Of a stretch of DNA of 64,000 bases, positions 11,861-23,400 are shown piece after piece; positions within the stretch are counted from its first letter, which is position 1; the number at the start of each line of letters is the position of its first letter. A program made the translations under genes and the position numbers. This DNA is from Eptesicus fuscus. Taxonomy: Eukaryota; Chordata; Mammalia; Chiroptera; Vespertilionidae. Location: contig NC_072490.1 in assembly GCF_027574615.1 (NCBI RefSeq), forward strand, positions 56,703,930-56,767,929. The letters are read 5' to 3'. Below the pieces are notes generated by a model, which saw only the letters and a list, made by a program, of their open reading frames with translations, had not been told where the DNA came from and ran no database searches.

Positions 11861-13629
11861 AGAGGTAACTTTTTGTTAGGATTTTCTTGTGAATGGTGAA
11901 CTCCAAAAGCCTATATAAATATGATTAGATAAGCTTTTAAGAAAGGATTATTTTAATGTTAAGATGAGTTAGTATTTCAAATGTATAGGCCAATTTTAGA
12001 ACTATATGGTGAATTATATTTTCTCTTGGATCTCAACTATTCTTTGGTTTAGAATTTAATGCTGTAATTATCCGTGATTGAAATCAGATCAAAGCAGATA
12101 GGTGACATTTCAAGGAATATGCTACCAACCAATTAACTAATAAGTATGGCTAGTAAAAGTAGTTAGTTGAAGGGACACTGGAGAGGGTAAAAGGTGCGTG
12201 GGTTTTTTGTTTGTCAAGTTCACACAAATGTCAGACATGAATTTTTGTTTTTATTGTCAGGGTACATAGACTGTACTGTCCCCAGCTTGGCAGGAATAAC
12301 ACAATACATACACATACATGACATAGAAGAGAGCAGTTGATATCATTGAACATGCTGAAACTTACTAGAAGGAGCTAGAATCACGTTTTCTTGATGTGGA
12401 ACACTATTATCTGGTGTTGAGTAAAGTGAGAACTGGCGCTGCTTAAAGACAGAACGAAAGTAGCAAGTAAGGCCTCCTCGGTCCAGACCAAAGCACCACA
12501 AGGATGCCGTGTCTTCAAAAACAACAGCGACCAGCCCTTTCTTTTTCCAAAGCTGAGTGGGCTCATTTTCTCAAGCTGAGGGATGAAGTCTTCCTAAAAT
12601 ATTCCTACCTTTTAGAACAAATGGAAATAACTCAGTCATGCGTGTTCCATTGCTATATGCTGTTAGTTCGATTGGACAAAACAAACTTTGGGTTCATCAA
12701 GTCTGCGTTTGGGTGGGGAGAGGAATAAGCGGATGGCCGGGCGTCTGGCCTTGGTTTCCAGGGGCAGCTCTGGTGGGAAGAGTTGCTTCAAAGGCCTCCG
12801 GGTTACAGCAGGCCTTCCTCATTGCCGGTGGTGATGCAGCTAAAACCGCCCTCCACAAGCTAAACGGAATGTTTATCCAGAGCCATGACAAGAGGACATT
12901 TCAGCCTCTAGGTTAGCCTGAGAAATCCCTCCTTTTAAAAAAGAGAGAAAAAGCAAAAAATGTCATTCTCCAATAATAGGAGCAGTGAGTGCTCGAGATG
13001 GAAAGGGTGAAGCCGGAAGAAAGAAGGAAGAGAAGAAGGTTGAGCACAGCCCCTTCCCAGCTTCCTCCACACTCAAAGCCGCCTCAGTCTGGGCCGCAGC
13101 GGTTTTGGCCTCGCTCTCCCGGAGAAGGGCCGCAGCTGTCTGCTCTCCGCGGGCGCTGCACCTGCAGACAGGCGGAGGCTAAGTGATATACTTTTATAGC
13201 TCAATCCAGAGCTGTAACCAGGAGCAATTCAGCCCTGGGAGGTGGTTAAATCTTCTTCGGACATGGAAACAGTTTGCAATTATGAGCCTCCATTTCATTT
13301 TTATGCAGTTATCTTCAGTTTAATGTTTGTACAAAGTGTCTCAAGAAATAAAGATCATGTTATTTCAGAAAAAATTGGTTAGCTCTTTTTATAGCTTGAT
13401 GCACTTGCATTAGTAATACGTTTAGGGCTCTGAAAAAATAAATGAAGCCAATCAAGTTATGAACTCATGCAGAATTGGTGTTACATATACAGTTGATTTT
13501 TAAACGATCAGTGTTTAAATATAAATGTTAAAAACTAAACTATAATTATTCAAAATATTCTCTATTATGTTAAAACCATGACAATTTATTCATCCCGACT
13601 ATTTTAATGTCACTTAAAGTCTCTTACTT
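11861..13629. other. no gene; unassigned sequence
   Basis: AT-rich to 12,400, then a more GC-rich patch (about 12,700-13,190, several CpGs). I see no exon with convincing splice sites and no recognised repeat. Confidence 0.4.
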
Positions 13630-13800
13630 GCATTATCTCATTTTAGGCTCGCAACAGTTTTGCAAAGTATTATTATAACTATTAGATGAATGAGAAAGTG
13701 AATGGAGGGTCAGACATTTTAGTGGTTTGCCCAAGATTACCCAGCTGGTAAGGGGCAGAGCTAGTACTTGAACTTATGTCTCCTAATTCCTATGACCGTC
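13630..13800 (-). mobile_element. MIR fossil
   Basis: TGCCCAAGATTACCCAGCTG, then GGGGCAGAGCTAGTACTTGA, is the reversed MIR core. Upstream, ATTATCTCATTTTAGGCTCG corresponds to its other half. Confidence 0.65.
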
Positions 13801-14149
13801 AAACTTTACATTCACAAATTGCTTTATGAAACCAGGCACTCTGATCTAAGATCAAGATACTCTTCTGAAGTAGAACTCCTTTGTCCCTTTTGACTTTCCT
13901 TACTCCTGGTTGATTGCTCTTGCTGGTATTTGATTAGGAGGCAATTTACATGTCTGCTCAAAACCACAACTCTTACTGATTGCATTTTCCACACTCACCC
14001 CTCCGAGGCCAGAGCGAGTCACCTCCTTTGTGACGCTTCCCGCAATGCCCCCCACTCCAACAGAAATGAATGGGAGCTCGGGGGGCCTGGGGCGACACCC
14101 ACCTGCAGTCCCGCTTCAGTTTGTTGTACGGTGGTTATTTGTGGCTGCA

Positions 14150-14260
14150 TTTCTCTCTTCCCTGTTCTGAGCTCCTTGAGGAAATGCATGCTCTATTCAG
14201 CTTTGATTCCCCAGCACCTAGCTCAGTGTCTGGCAGAAAGCAAGTGTTAAAGTGTTTTAG
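14150..14260 (+). mobile_element. old L2/MIR3-type 3' fragment
   Basis: GAGCTCCTTGAGGAAATGCA, CCCCAGCACCTAGCTCAGTG and TCTGGCAGAAAGCAAGTG form the familiar 3' block of ancient mammalian LINE/SINE repeats. Exact family unsure. Confidence 0.5.
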
Positions 14261-14587
14261 GAGACTGAAGCTGACTGGCCGATTGAATGTGGGATATTTT
14301 GGCTGATAGTTGACAACTGACTCATCTTCCCTGGGACCAGTTTTTGCACACATCTTCCAGGGTCTTCCTCCCTCACTCTTGATTTGCCAGTTTACCCTGG
14401 TAAGTCTAAAATTATCTCTATTGTGCTAATATACACATTGATGTTTATTTTGATTTGAAAGCAACATTTGCATTTGAACCTGTAAAACTGAAGAATATAA
14501 AAAAAAAAAGAAAAGAAAATCCCGTATAAATCCACCATTATTAACACAGTATTGTATTTGTGTCACAAAAGAAAATGGAAATATCTG

Positions 14588-14702
14588 GTACACATATATA
14601 TTATGTATATATATGCATACATATTATGCATATGTTAAAATTAGAACATATTGTATTATTTATATATAATATATATCATATGTAACATATTATATATACA
14701 TT
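14588..14702. repeat. AT-rich imperfect TA repeat
   Basis: Alternating TATA/CATA stretches with many short palindromes. Confidence 0.7.
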
Positions 14703-14741
14703 ACTTCTAAGATGTCACTTATTCCAATTCTATTATATATT

Positions 14742-14870
14742 ACCCTATATAATAAAAGCCTAATATGCTAAGTGTCCGGTTGTCCAGTTGGCCATTCAAC
14801 CAATCAAAGCGTAATCCTACCTAATAAAATGGTAATATGTAAATTACCATCACTCCGCAATGCCCACTAG
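14742..14870 (+). mobile_element. HeliBat-type Helitron 5' end fragment(s)
   Basis: CCTATATAATAAAAGCCTAA at 14744 and following matches the Helitron 5' terminus. A second terminus-like start (TCCTACCTAATAAAATGGTA) appears at 14815, followed by AATTACCATCACTCCGCAAT. A CTAG occurs at 14867-14870, but no terminal hairpin precedes it. I therefore read this as a truncated or internally deleted copy, perhaps with one 5' end nested in another. Confidence 0.6.
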
Positions 14871-15241
14871 ACTGCTTCCAAATGTTGCTGTTATCAATGA
14901 TTTTAACATTATTTTCATGAATCTTTTCATATATCTATTTGCTTTATAGTTTGACTTCATAGGGAAGAACTTACTGAGTTAATGGCCAAATTCCTAAAGC
15001 TCTTCCTATAATTTACTACCTGCCTCCAGGAAGTGCCAGTGAATACTCACATCCACATGTCAGAGAGTTCCTGGGAGAAGTCTATTTGCTGTTTTCTGGC
15101 CAAGTCTAGCTTTTACCAATAAAATATTTTATTTTTATCAATTTGAAAAGAGCTTTGATTCAAGTCTTTAATTTTCTATATCTGAAAATAATCTTACACT
15201 ATCATAGAGGCAGAAGGTGTTTATTCATACTTATAGGTTAA

Positions 15242-15604
15242 CTAGAGGCCTGGTGCATGAAACTCGTGCACTTGTGGGGGTGTCCCTCAGCCCAGACTAT
15301 GCCTTCTCGCAGTCCTTGAGCCCTTGGGGGATGTCCTACTGCCGGCTTAGGCCCGCTCCCTAAGTTGGCAGTAGAACATCCTTAGCACTGCCGCAGAGGC
15401 AGGAGAGGCTCCTGCTACTGCCGCTGCACTCATCAGCCGTGAGCCTGGCTTTTGGCTGAGTGGCACTTCCCCTGTGGGAGAGCACTGACCACCAGGGAGC
15501 AGCTCCTGCATTGAGCGTCTGCCCCCTGGTGGTCAGTGCGCATCATAGTGACCAGTCATTCCACTGTTCAGTCAATGTGCATATTAGCCTTTTATTATAT
15601 AGGA
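15242..15604 (-). mobile_element. HeliBat-type Helitron (non-autonomous), first of a head-to-tail pair
   Basis: Minus-strand element, 363 bp. The 3' end is CTAG (complement of 15242-15245), preceded by the hairpin at 15253-15271. The 5' end is TCCTATATAATAAAAGGCTA (complement of 15604 downward). Inside is a perfect 16-bp inverted repeat (15482-15497 and 15524-15539, arms GCACTGACCACCAGGG and its complement), a hallmark of HeliBat. No Rep/helicase coding. Its 5' TC sits directly against the CTAG end of the next element. Confidence 0.9.
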
Positions 15605-16118
15605 CTAGAGACCTGGTGCACGAAATTCGTGCACGGGGGTGTGTGTCCCTCAGCCCAGCCTGCACCCTCTCCAATCTGGGACCCCTCAAGGGATGTCCGA
15701 CTGCCGGTTTAGGCCTGATCCTATTGGACATCCCTCTCACAATCAGACATCCCTCTCACAATCCAGGACTGCTGGCTCCCAACTGCTCGCCTACCTGCCT
15801 TCCTGATTGCCCCTAACTGCTTCTGCCTGCCAGCCTGATCACCCCCTAACCACTCCCCTGCCAGCCTGATTGATGCCTAACTGCTCCCCTGCCAGCCTGT
15901 TTACCCTCAACTTCCCTCCTCTGCTGGCCTGGTCACCCCTAACTGCCCTCCCCTGCAGGCTTGATCACCCCCAACTGCCCTCCCTTGCAGGCCTGGTCCC
16001 TCCCAACTGCCCTCCCCTGTGGCCATCTTGTGGCAGCCATCTTGTGTCCACATGGGGGCAGCCTTCTTGTGTGTTGGAGTGATGGTCAATTTGCATATTA
16101 CTCTTTTATTAGATAGGA
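15605..16118 (-). mobile_element. HeliBat-type Helitron (non-autonomous), second of the pair
   Basis: 514 bp on the minus strand. The 3' CTAG is at 15605-15608, the terminal hairpin GTGCACGAAATTCGTGCAC at 15616-15634, and the 5' start TCCTATCTAATAAAAGAGTA at 16118 downward; the base outside is A on the element strand. The interior has ~40-60-bp degenerate repeats of a CCAACTGCCCTCCCCTGC.GG type (15780-16020) and a local 21-bp duplication (ACATCCCTCTCACAATC, near 15728-15764). Open frames here are repeat by-products. Confidence 0.92.
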
Positions 16119-16621
16119 TGGGCAATTCTATGATCTCCTGTATTATATAAAATTAAGCAGTTAAAGACTTGTATTCTGTGCTTATTTATATATTTTAATT
16201 TTATTATTGGAGGACTGATGATTGGACGAGGGTTTATTGAGCTGGGTCTGGCCTTGGTGTCAGGAGTGCACTGGCAGACTGGAGGCTCCCTGCCAGCTTG
16301 TGGGCCTTGACAGGTGAGTGTCAGGCATGACAACTGTCTAAATGTAGGACGGGCTATCATCTCTGCAGAGGTCCTGCAGACGCCACAAATCAAGACACAC
16401 TCTAAGGAAGGGCAAGAGGTAATAGGAGGAAGTGCACGAAGAAGCAAGTCACATGCTTATTCACAACTCCTGTTGGCCCAGTGTGTGCACCAGCGTATCA
16501 TGGAACCTGACTGGTGATTTAAGATCTGTTTTCCTGGTGGCCCACCTGGTGGGAGTTTAGCCCAATGATCTTCAAATTGGCTTACATTCATATACTTAGG
16601 GAGGTCCATGCCCTTCTATTT
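16119..16621. other. no gene; unassigned spacer
   Basis: About 500 bp between the Helitron pair and the L1. I recognise no repeat and no exon. Confidence 0.4.
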
Positions 16622-16975
16622 ATATTTGTTTGTTTGTTTATTTATTTTTGTTCATGTCCATGAATTCTTTCTCTTTTTTCTCTTTTGCTCAATTCCTGCG
16701 CTCCCAACCCCTCCTCACCCCACCACCCACCTGAGCTGTCTGCCTACTTCCTATCTATGAGTCTGTCTCTATTTTGCTTGGTAGCTTAGTTTGTTTATTA
16801 GATCCCACATCTGAGTGAAATTATATGGTACTCCTTTTTCTCTGACTGGCTTATTTTACTTAGCATAATTTCTCTGGTCCATCCATGCTGTCACAAAGGA
16901 TAAGATTTTCTTCTTCTTCTTCTTCTTCTTCTTCTTCTTCTTCTTCTTCTTCTCTCTCTCGTCTCTCTGTCTCTC

Positions 16976-17006
<31 letters not shown>

Positions 17007-17335
17007 TTTATAGTCAAGTAGTATTCCATTGTATAAATGTGCCATAGCTGTTTTATCCACTCATCTACCGATGGACACTTGGGCTGCTTCTAAATCTTGG
17101 CTATTGTAAATAATGCTGCAGTGAACATAGGGTGCATATATTCTTTCAAATTAGTGTTTCAATTTCTTCTGATAAATTCCCAGAAGTGGAATTGCTAGGT
17201 CATAAGGCAGTATCAATTTTAATTTTTTGAGGAAACTCCATACTATTTTCCACAGTGGCTGCACCAGTCTGCATTCCCAGCAGCAGTGCACGAGGGTTCC
17301 CCTTTCTCCACATCCTTGCTAGCACGAGTCATTTG
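16622..17335 (-). mobile_element. L1 ORF2 3' part and 3' UTR (antisense)
   Basis: On the plus strand the sequence shows the antisense of the L1 ORF2 C-terminus: TAGTATTCCATTGTATAAAT, GGACACTTGGGCTGCTTCTA, ATAATGCTGCAGTGAACATA, CAGAAGTGGAATTGCTAGGT and CACAGTGGCTGCACCAGTCT. It is 5'-truncated, with no open frame. An expanded TTC/TC array interrupts it. Confidence 0.88.
16906..17007 (+). repeat. (TTC)n-(TC)n compound microsatellite inside the L1
   Basis: About 15 TTC units, then interrupted TC/GTCTC units. It sits where the L1 reads into its TTTTAT/TAGTATTCC segment, so it expanded after insertion. Confidence 0.9.
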
Positions 17336-20318
17336 GGTACAAGTCTATTTAATGGGGTTAGAACAGCTATTTATAGTTATTCTCTTAAAATGCTATTATA
17401 GCTATTTTTGTACATTTTATAATTACATTTCAGTTAATATGGCAGCATAGGTATCCACTGTGTGTGTATATGTGTGTCTACACGTATGTAGATACATAAG
17501 GTGGGCTTGCTATTTCCCCCTTTTTCACTGGTGACAATTTACAATAAAAACTGTGGGACCACTAGTCTAAGTAATAGACTGAGGCCAGCTCTCTACATCC
17601 CTCCCCATCTGAGGGAAAGTCAACTTTCTTGTGCTTCTTCTTGGTCCCCAGGGTGTGGTTGCTGGCACAGCTCCAGCCACAGCAGCTGCAGTGGTGGCCT
17701 GAGGAGACTTGTCCTGAGTTCCTATAGTGGTAACAGGATTAACAGACTCCATTCGGGAAGCACTCGGGCGGCATAACACCTCCCAGCAGAACTATTCCTG
17801 ACAAGGATGTGCAGATGGAAATGCATATTTATGTCACTTAAAGCCTACCAGGGACACAAGGATTTGAGCTATAACAATAAATAGAAAAAAATCCTCCCGC
17901 AGTTTTGGTAACCATACTCCAGTGCATTGGCTGTGCTTGGCGAGAGACCTGCAGATCATTTGTCCAAGCACAGAATATTCAGCACCTGGGCACGGCAAGG
18001 TGGCCTGCTCTGAATAGATTTCAGCGTTTAAGCAGGCCAGCACAAAGTCAGGTTAGATTTTCAGCTCTTAAAATAACAGGACAATTCTATGAAGTATTTG
18101 GGCCATTTTAAGAAAATAAAAGTCTCCTTTGAAAAAGACTATTAATTTATTCCATATGTTAATAATGATAAGTTATAGAAATTATTTTCAAAGCCAAACA
18201 GTCATTGTAGTCAATGTTTCCACACTTAAACCTATATTCTTTATAGTAATCCTTGTTATACTTTCTTCTAGCTTCCTTCTAAAATACCTCTGACAAAAAA
18301 AAAAAAAAAAGAAAGAAAGAAATATGTTCATGATCCAGAAAACATGGGTTTGGTAGTCCCGAGGAAACTCTGCATCTATATCACCCCATTAGAGTTGAAC
18401 AGAAGAGTCCAGTCCGTCTGGACCTACGCCCGCTCTGCTGAGCGGGAACGAACAGCCTTTGTCTCCCCTCTTCCTGGATCAAAAACCAAAATAAAGAAAG
18501 AAAGAAAAGAAAATTTAAAACAAACAAACAAACAAAACCCAGCCTTTTCTGTCGACCAGGACACTGGGCTGCATCTCCCGTGGAGCGTGCTTTTGGATCT
18601 GACTAGGAAGATACAGGTTTCTTTTTGCCACTCTAACCAACAAGATACGACTGTTATAAAAAAAACAACACAGAAGAACCTTTTCAAAACTTGTTTGAGG
18701 TTTAATTCTGCTGCATGAAGAACTCTGTGCGGAAAAGAGAAGATGAACGTAGGCTCAAACACATTGAGATGGAAGCCTGCAGGCTGGATGGGAAGGGCCG
18801 GGGATGGGGAGGCTGCAGCGGTCACAGGGGGCTGCACGAGGGAGCGCACAGAAGTGGCGCTGCAGCAGCAGCATCGTGATAGGAGAGCGAATACTAAAAG
18901 CTCCCCGTGTTAGAAAGTCAAGGACAAAGGACTCAGGTTATGAGACTCAGGTTATAGCTACAGAGATCAGGGCACACAGATCTGACCCGAGAGATGGCGT
19001 TTCTAAAGAAGAAATGGAGACAATGTGCGCACAAGTAAGCTTTGCTCGAAGACAAGCCTGAAGCAGAGACCTGGGTAGAAAGGTTTTTGAGTGTGAAACT
19101 CAGTCTGAAATTTAGTAAAAAGGGATGGCAACCCTGGAAAGTATTTTGAATTATAAGAATAAAGCTCTTTTCAAGCACTCAGAGGAGCACAATTGGATGA
19201 TGTAAGAAAGAGCTGTCCTCAAATCATTCCCAGGCAAACCGAGTGCCAGAAGCAGTGGCGCTTAAGCATGTTCCTCGATAATGTTATACTCAATCAGCCT
19301 TTCTGTGTGAGGCTACAATAAGATATTTTTATCATACATTGTCAGGAGGAAATATACTACCCTTAAACGTATCCTTTCTTGACAAAATATATAAAGACAT
19401 ATTTCACTTATTAAAAAAGCAAAACAAAATTAGAAACTCAAGTTTTGGCAGCTGTGGCAGGAAAGACTGATGGTCCCGAGGGACACCGACTGGAACAAAC
19501 GGACGATGACGTGCCGAGGTGAGTCCGGTGCTCAGAACCACCTGGCTGGAAACCAGGAAGTCTGTGTCGGGTGTCGGGTGTCCTTAAGGATAGTATCCAG
19601 GTGTAATGTATAAGGAAACCTTTCATTATTAATTTTTGCTTCTCATTATGGCAATAACCTGGAAATCACATCTCCCACACAATTCCTCCATGTAAAGAAA
19701 ATTCTCTGCTAAAATCTTGCTCACAAAAGAGTTCTCTGAATGTCCCAAATGTTAGTAATGAACACGAGTTTCCCAAATTTCCTGAATCTTTCAGGTTTTC
19801 TTAAGGGACAACCTGAAAGGCCTTCAATACAAAAGGCCTTCATAAAGTTAATAAAATATGTTTCTTCAGTGAAGAAATATTCCTTTTCAAAAATGACAAA
19901 TTAAAAATAGAAATCTTTAAGATGGAGTGCCATAAAGTACTCATTAAAGATTAGAAAGCCAGAAAAATGGAAATGTTGGTGGTTAGTGTGCCTGCACTCA
20001 TAATTTTATTCTTTGCAAATTATTGTATTTCTTTTGTTTAATAAAAGGAATGATGAAGGCAAGCATTGTATGTCTTTATTCTTTAATGGCTTTCTAAAAC
20101 ATTTTCAGAAAGAGAGGAGGAAGAGAGAATTGGGGCTCTGTGGAGAAGACCCCGGGCTAGAGGAGCCCATGTCAACACTATGTGCGACGCAAAGGCAACA
20201 GGCCAGGGTGGAGATCACCACGGAAATGACCAAGCTGCACGGAGCTCTCAGTTCACACAAGTTCTCATAGCCACCACCTTACCTTGTTCAATCTGCTTTC
20301 CCTCCCCCCAACACAGCA

Positions 20319-20322
<4 letters not shown>
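17336..20322. other. no gene; unassigned sequence with simple repeats
   Basis: Includes poly-A (18296-18311), an AAAG/AAAC-rich run (18486-18535) ending a stretch that resembles a retroposed 3' end, and a 26-bp segment at 19669-19694 that recurs at 20953. No supported exon. Confidence 0.35.
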
Positions 20323-20369
<47 letters not shown>

Positions 20370-20417
20370 CACACATGCACACACACACACAAACACACAC
20401 ACATGCACACACACACG
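20323..20417 (+). repeat. (CA)n microsatellite with CATG interruptions
   Basis: About 22 pure CA units, then CA runs broken by ATGCACAC variants. Long open frames of His-Thr or Cys-Val through here are artefacts. Confidence 0.95.
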
Positions 20418-20539
20418 TTTGCATCTCTCGATTTTGTGAGTGCCTTTGCAAGTGCCATTCTTTCTGCTTTGGTTCCTTTCTTCTTGTCTTACTTTACTGG
20501 GCTCCTAACCATCACTCAAGACTTGGCAGAAGTGATACT

Positions 20540-20730
20540 TTATCTGTTCAACAGACACTTGTCAACTGCTACTTACTGTACTGGGAAACCCTGCAAGGTC
20601 CTGGGAAAATGGAGATGAATGAAACCCATTTGCACCCTCATGGACATTTCAGCTTCTCTGGAGCCTTCCTTGACTGCGCTTCCCTGACACGCTTTGGTAT
20701 TCCTGAGCTTAACACAGTGCTTGGCATAAA
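20540..20730. mobile_element. ancient interspersed repeat (ATTTATTGAGC/GTGCTAGG type)
   Basis: CTGTTCAACAGACACTTGTC, ACTGTACTGGGAAACC, GATGAATGAAACCCAT and an AACACAGTGCTTGGCATAAA end resemble a very common old mammalian LINE/SINE fossil. Family name uncertain. Confidence 0.4.
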
Positions 20731-21004
20731 GGTAAAATGCAGATATGTATCAACCTATGCGGTAGATAAGGAAATGTTTCAATTCCGGTTCTCCAGCTTC
20801 TAGTCCTATGCACTTCCTGCTGTATTACATTGCACCCAACACACAAATATCTAGCACTGCTGAAATGTTTGCAGGTATGAAGTTTTCAGATATGAACCTC
20901 TCTTGTAAATGAATAGAATTTTAGATGTGGAATAAACCACAGATGTCAGTTTCATCTCCCACACAATTCCCCCATGTATTCATTTGTTTAGCACCTGCTA
21001 TAAT

Positions 21005-21265
21005 AATGAAAATAATGATAGCTAACATTCTCTTCACACTATGAGAATATTAGGCTAAGTGCTTTAAATGAATTGTCATTTAATCCTCACAATAACCAAA
21101 TGAGAAAGTTATTATAAGTTCAGTTTTCCTAGTGAGAAAATGCAGCTCGGCATGGAAGGAGCTGTGCCTTACTCATTGTTGTATTCCTAAGCTAGCAAAG
21201 GTTGGAGTAAGAATTTGAATTCAGGCATTTGAAGGCTATTGTTCTTTCTCTTAACCACTTTAATA
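21005..21265 (-). mobile_element. MIR fossil
   Basis: Antisense MIR: GATAGCTAACATTCTC, AATCCTCACAATAACCAAAT, GAGAAAATGCAGCTC and AGAATTTGAATTCAGGCATT, ending CTCTTAACCAC. Nearly full length but diverged. Confidence 0.7.
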
Positions 21266-21367
21266 TGTGCAAGAGATACGAAGGCAAGTGAGGTACATTT
21301 GTGCCTTTGAGGACTTTATGGTCTCTTTAAAGGAGACAAACATGTCAACAGATAGATTGCCTACACG

Positions 21368-21594
21368 CAGTGATGGTGAACCTATGACACGCGTGTCAGC
21401 ACTGACACGCGTAGCCATTTCTGATGACACGCGGCCGCTGAGGCGGCCACATGCCGAGGATGAAACATTTGCTGCTCCTGAGGATGAAACATTTGAGAAA
21501 TAATGTTTTTTCCTCAAAGTGACACACTGCCCGAGTTATGCTCAGTTTTTTGGCGAAGTTTGACACACCAAGCTCAAAAGGTTGCCCATCACTG
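21368..21594. mobile_element. non-autonomous hAT element (MITE)
   Basis: 227 bp. Terminal inverted repeats are CAGTGATGGTGAACCT at the left and AGGTTGCCCATCACTG at the right. Near-8-bp flanks (CCTACACG left, GCCTACAG right) look like a slightly altered TSD. The interior has GACACGCG repeats and a duplicated GAGGATGAAACATTTG block. No transposase frame. Confidence 0.82.
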
Positions 21595-21714
21595 GCCTAC
21601 AGGCAACCCTTCTATGGGTCTGTAACCTGATTTCGGTACCAGTGTGATTCTCCTTCATGACTAACGGCTGGTCAGGCATCCGCCATGAGGCCGAAGTCAA
21701 ATGAAGGGAGAGGA

Positions 21715-21867
21715 GGCTTGGCTGGAGTGACTCAGTTGGTTGAGTGTCTTTTGATTCTTGGTTGGGGCACATGGCTGGGTTGTGGGTTTCTCTCTCACAT
21801 AGATGTCTCTCTCTCATCCCTTCCTCTCTCTAAGCATGTCCTCAGGTGAGGCAGGTAAGAATTAAAT
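21715..21867 (+). mobile_element. Ves SINE with perfect 16-bp TSD
   Basis: Starts GGCTTGGCTGGAGTGACTCA, has TTGGTTGGGGCACATGGCTG and ends in CTCTCTCATCCCTTCCTCTC plus an A-rich tail. AAATGAAGGGAGAGGA is repeated exactly at 21699-21714 and 21868-21883, an intact TSD that suggests a fairly recent insertion. The B box is degraded or deleted. Confidence 0.88.
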
Positions 21868-21993
21868 AAATGAAGGGAGAGGAAGGACAATGAGATGGAC
21901 CTTATATGATAGGAGATAAGTCAACTTGATTGTTGTTCCACTCCCTGGGACTCTAAAGCATATGATTGTGTCCAGCCATCATTGTTGAGGTAT

Positions 21994-22016
21994 TTGTTGT
22001 TGTTGTTGTTGTTGTT
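21994..22016 (+). repeat. (GTT)n microsatellite
   Basis: Eight TTG/GTT units. Confidence 0.85.
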
Positions 22017-23130
22017 TTCTTTTTTGGTATTTAAAGGGCATTGCTGAATTAGATGATGATGAATGTTTGATTCATATACATCAGTTGGGTAGTCTAGTCA
22101 CCTGATTCCCCTTTAAGAGACTCTATCTATTAGGTTGTCCTAGAAAAAGAACAACGGTGCCTGGCTAAAATCTGGCTCTGTCCCACTTAGTCAAGAAACA
22201 ACAATAGTAACCGTTATTGCATTCACCCATTATGATTTAGACTTTTCAAGGTGCTTTTTATGTCCTTCACATTTTCCCTCCAAGCTTATAGGACAAAGAA
22301 GTTCTGCTGGTCTCTTTCTCTGAACACCTAAGATTTTAGGTAGGCGAACACTCAACAAAATAGAGAGTCAGAGGTTTGGGCAAAAATTTGAGTTGTTCTT
22401 GTCAACTGGAGATGAATGTTCTTTGAAATTCTAGGTCCTCAGCTTATGATTTTATGTTGCCATGAAGAGAAAGTCATTTTAGCTCATTGTTAAGAGTCCA
22501 TTGGCATTTATATTTTTCAAATGAATTATATAAATAACTATGCATTTTAAGTCATTTTAAATAATTGATATTTATGGATTTGTTTGTGTCTATGTGCTGA
22601 TAATTTAGTACTTCTGATGGTAGGATTTCAGCAATGCACTTCTTTACTACAGTGGCATCTGTTTTGGATTAATTTCAATTTAATTGAATGCCAAATACAT
22701 TTGCAGAAACTGAAAAGGTTGAAAACAGTGACAGAAACTCCAAAGGAATAATACTTGAGATGGAACCATGGGGCCTCCTGGGTTATGTGAACTTCCTTAC
22801 CACTTAGCTAATGGAATATTTAAGCCTGAAATGAGTCAACCACACTGTGCTTGAAGTTCTCCCTTGGTGATACTAACAAGTATAAATAAGCCAGGTGATT
22901 CCAATTCAATTATGGTGGAAGACCAGAAAGAGTATTTCCCCCTCTCTTTAGCAGAGCTGCGTAAGTCATCAGAAGTACTGCTGATGTTTTTTTTAAAAAG
23001 CACGCTTTCTATTGTCAAGGTCTCTCTGAGAGATATACCTTTACAGGTGATCTGCTTGTTGCATCCAACTGGTCTAGTTTATAGGTCATGTTGGCATGAG
23101 CCCATAGATTTTGTTTTGTGATACTCAGAA
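22017..23130. other. no gene; unassigned AT-rich sequence
   Basis: Nothing recognised apart from short homopolymers. Confidence 0.4.
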
Positions 23131-23255
23131 CAGTGGCTCTCAAATGCTAGCATTCATCGGAGTCACCTGGAGTAATTGTTTGAACCCAGGCTGCTGTGTT
23201 ATGCTCCCAGGGTCTCTGGTCCTTAAGTCTGAGTCACAGGCAGACTTCTAATATC
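23131..23255 (+). mobile_element. MER5-type (hAT-Charlie) fossil
   Basis: Starts CAGTGGCTCTCAAATGCTAG and continues GAGTCACCTGGAGTAATTGT and CTCCCAGGGTCTCTGG. These are the MER5 TIR and core; the right end is lost against the next element. Confidence 0.65.
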
Positions 23256-23265
23256 AAATGCATTA

Positions 23266-23400
23266 CAGTTGACCTTTGGACAACGTGGGGGTTAAGGATG
23301 CCAACCCCCACATAGTAAAAAATCTGAATAGCATAAGTCAGTACTCTGCATCCATGGATTCTTATCTGGGGTTGAAAATACATGCATTAATCAGAGTAAT
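23266..23400 (+). mobile_element. pogo/Tigger-like DNA transposon end
   Basis: CAGTTGACCTTTGGACAACG followed by TGGGGGTTAAGGATGCC matches the TIR and subterminal of a Tigger-type family inserting at TA (TA at 23264-23265). The right end was not found. Confidence 0.6.

Noticed and set aside
15780..16020. Regularly spaced repeats that could suggest a CRISPR-like array
   Set aside because: Units are degenerate, vary in length, and lie within a Helitron in a eukaryotic genome.
17501..17776. Plus frame containing YIPPHLR, as in DDX3 helicases
   Set aside because: The seven-residue match is isolated; neighbouring residues do not fit DDX3 and no other helicase motif is present.
18424..18849. 141-codon minus-strand frame with hydrophobic run
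   Set aside because: The hydrophobic part is encoded by the AAAG/AAAC-rich simple sequence read backwards.
20180..20803. 207-codon plus-strand open frame
   Set aside because: It runs through the CA microsatellite (poly His-Thr) and an old repeat; no splice sites and no protein likeness.
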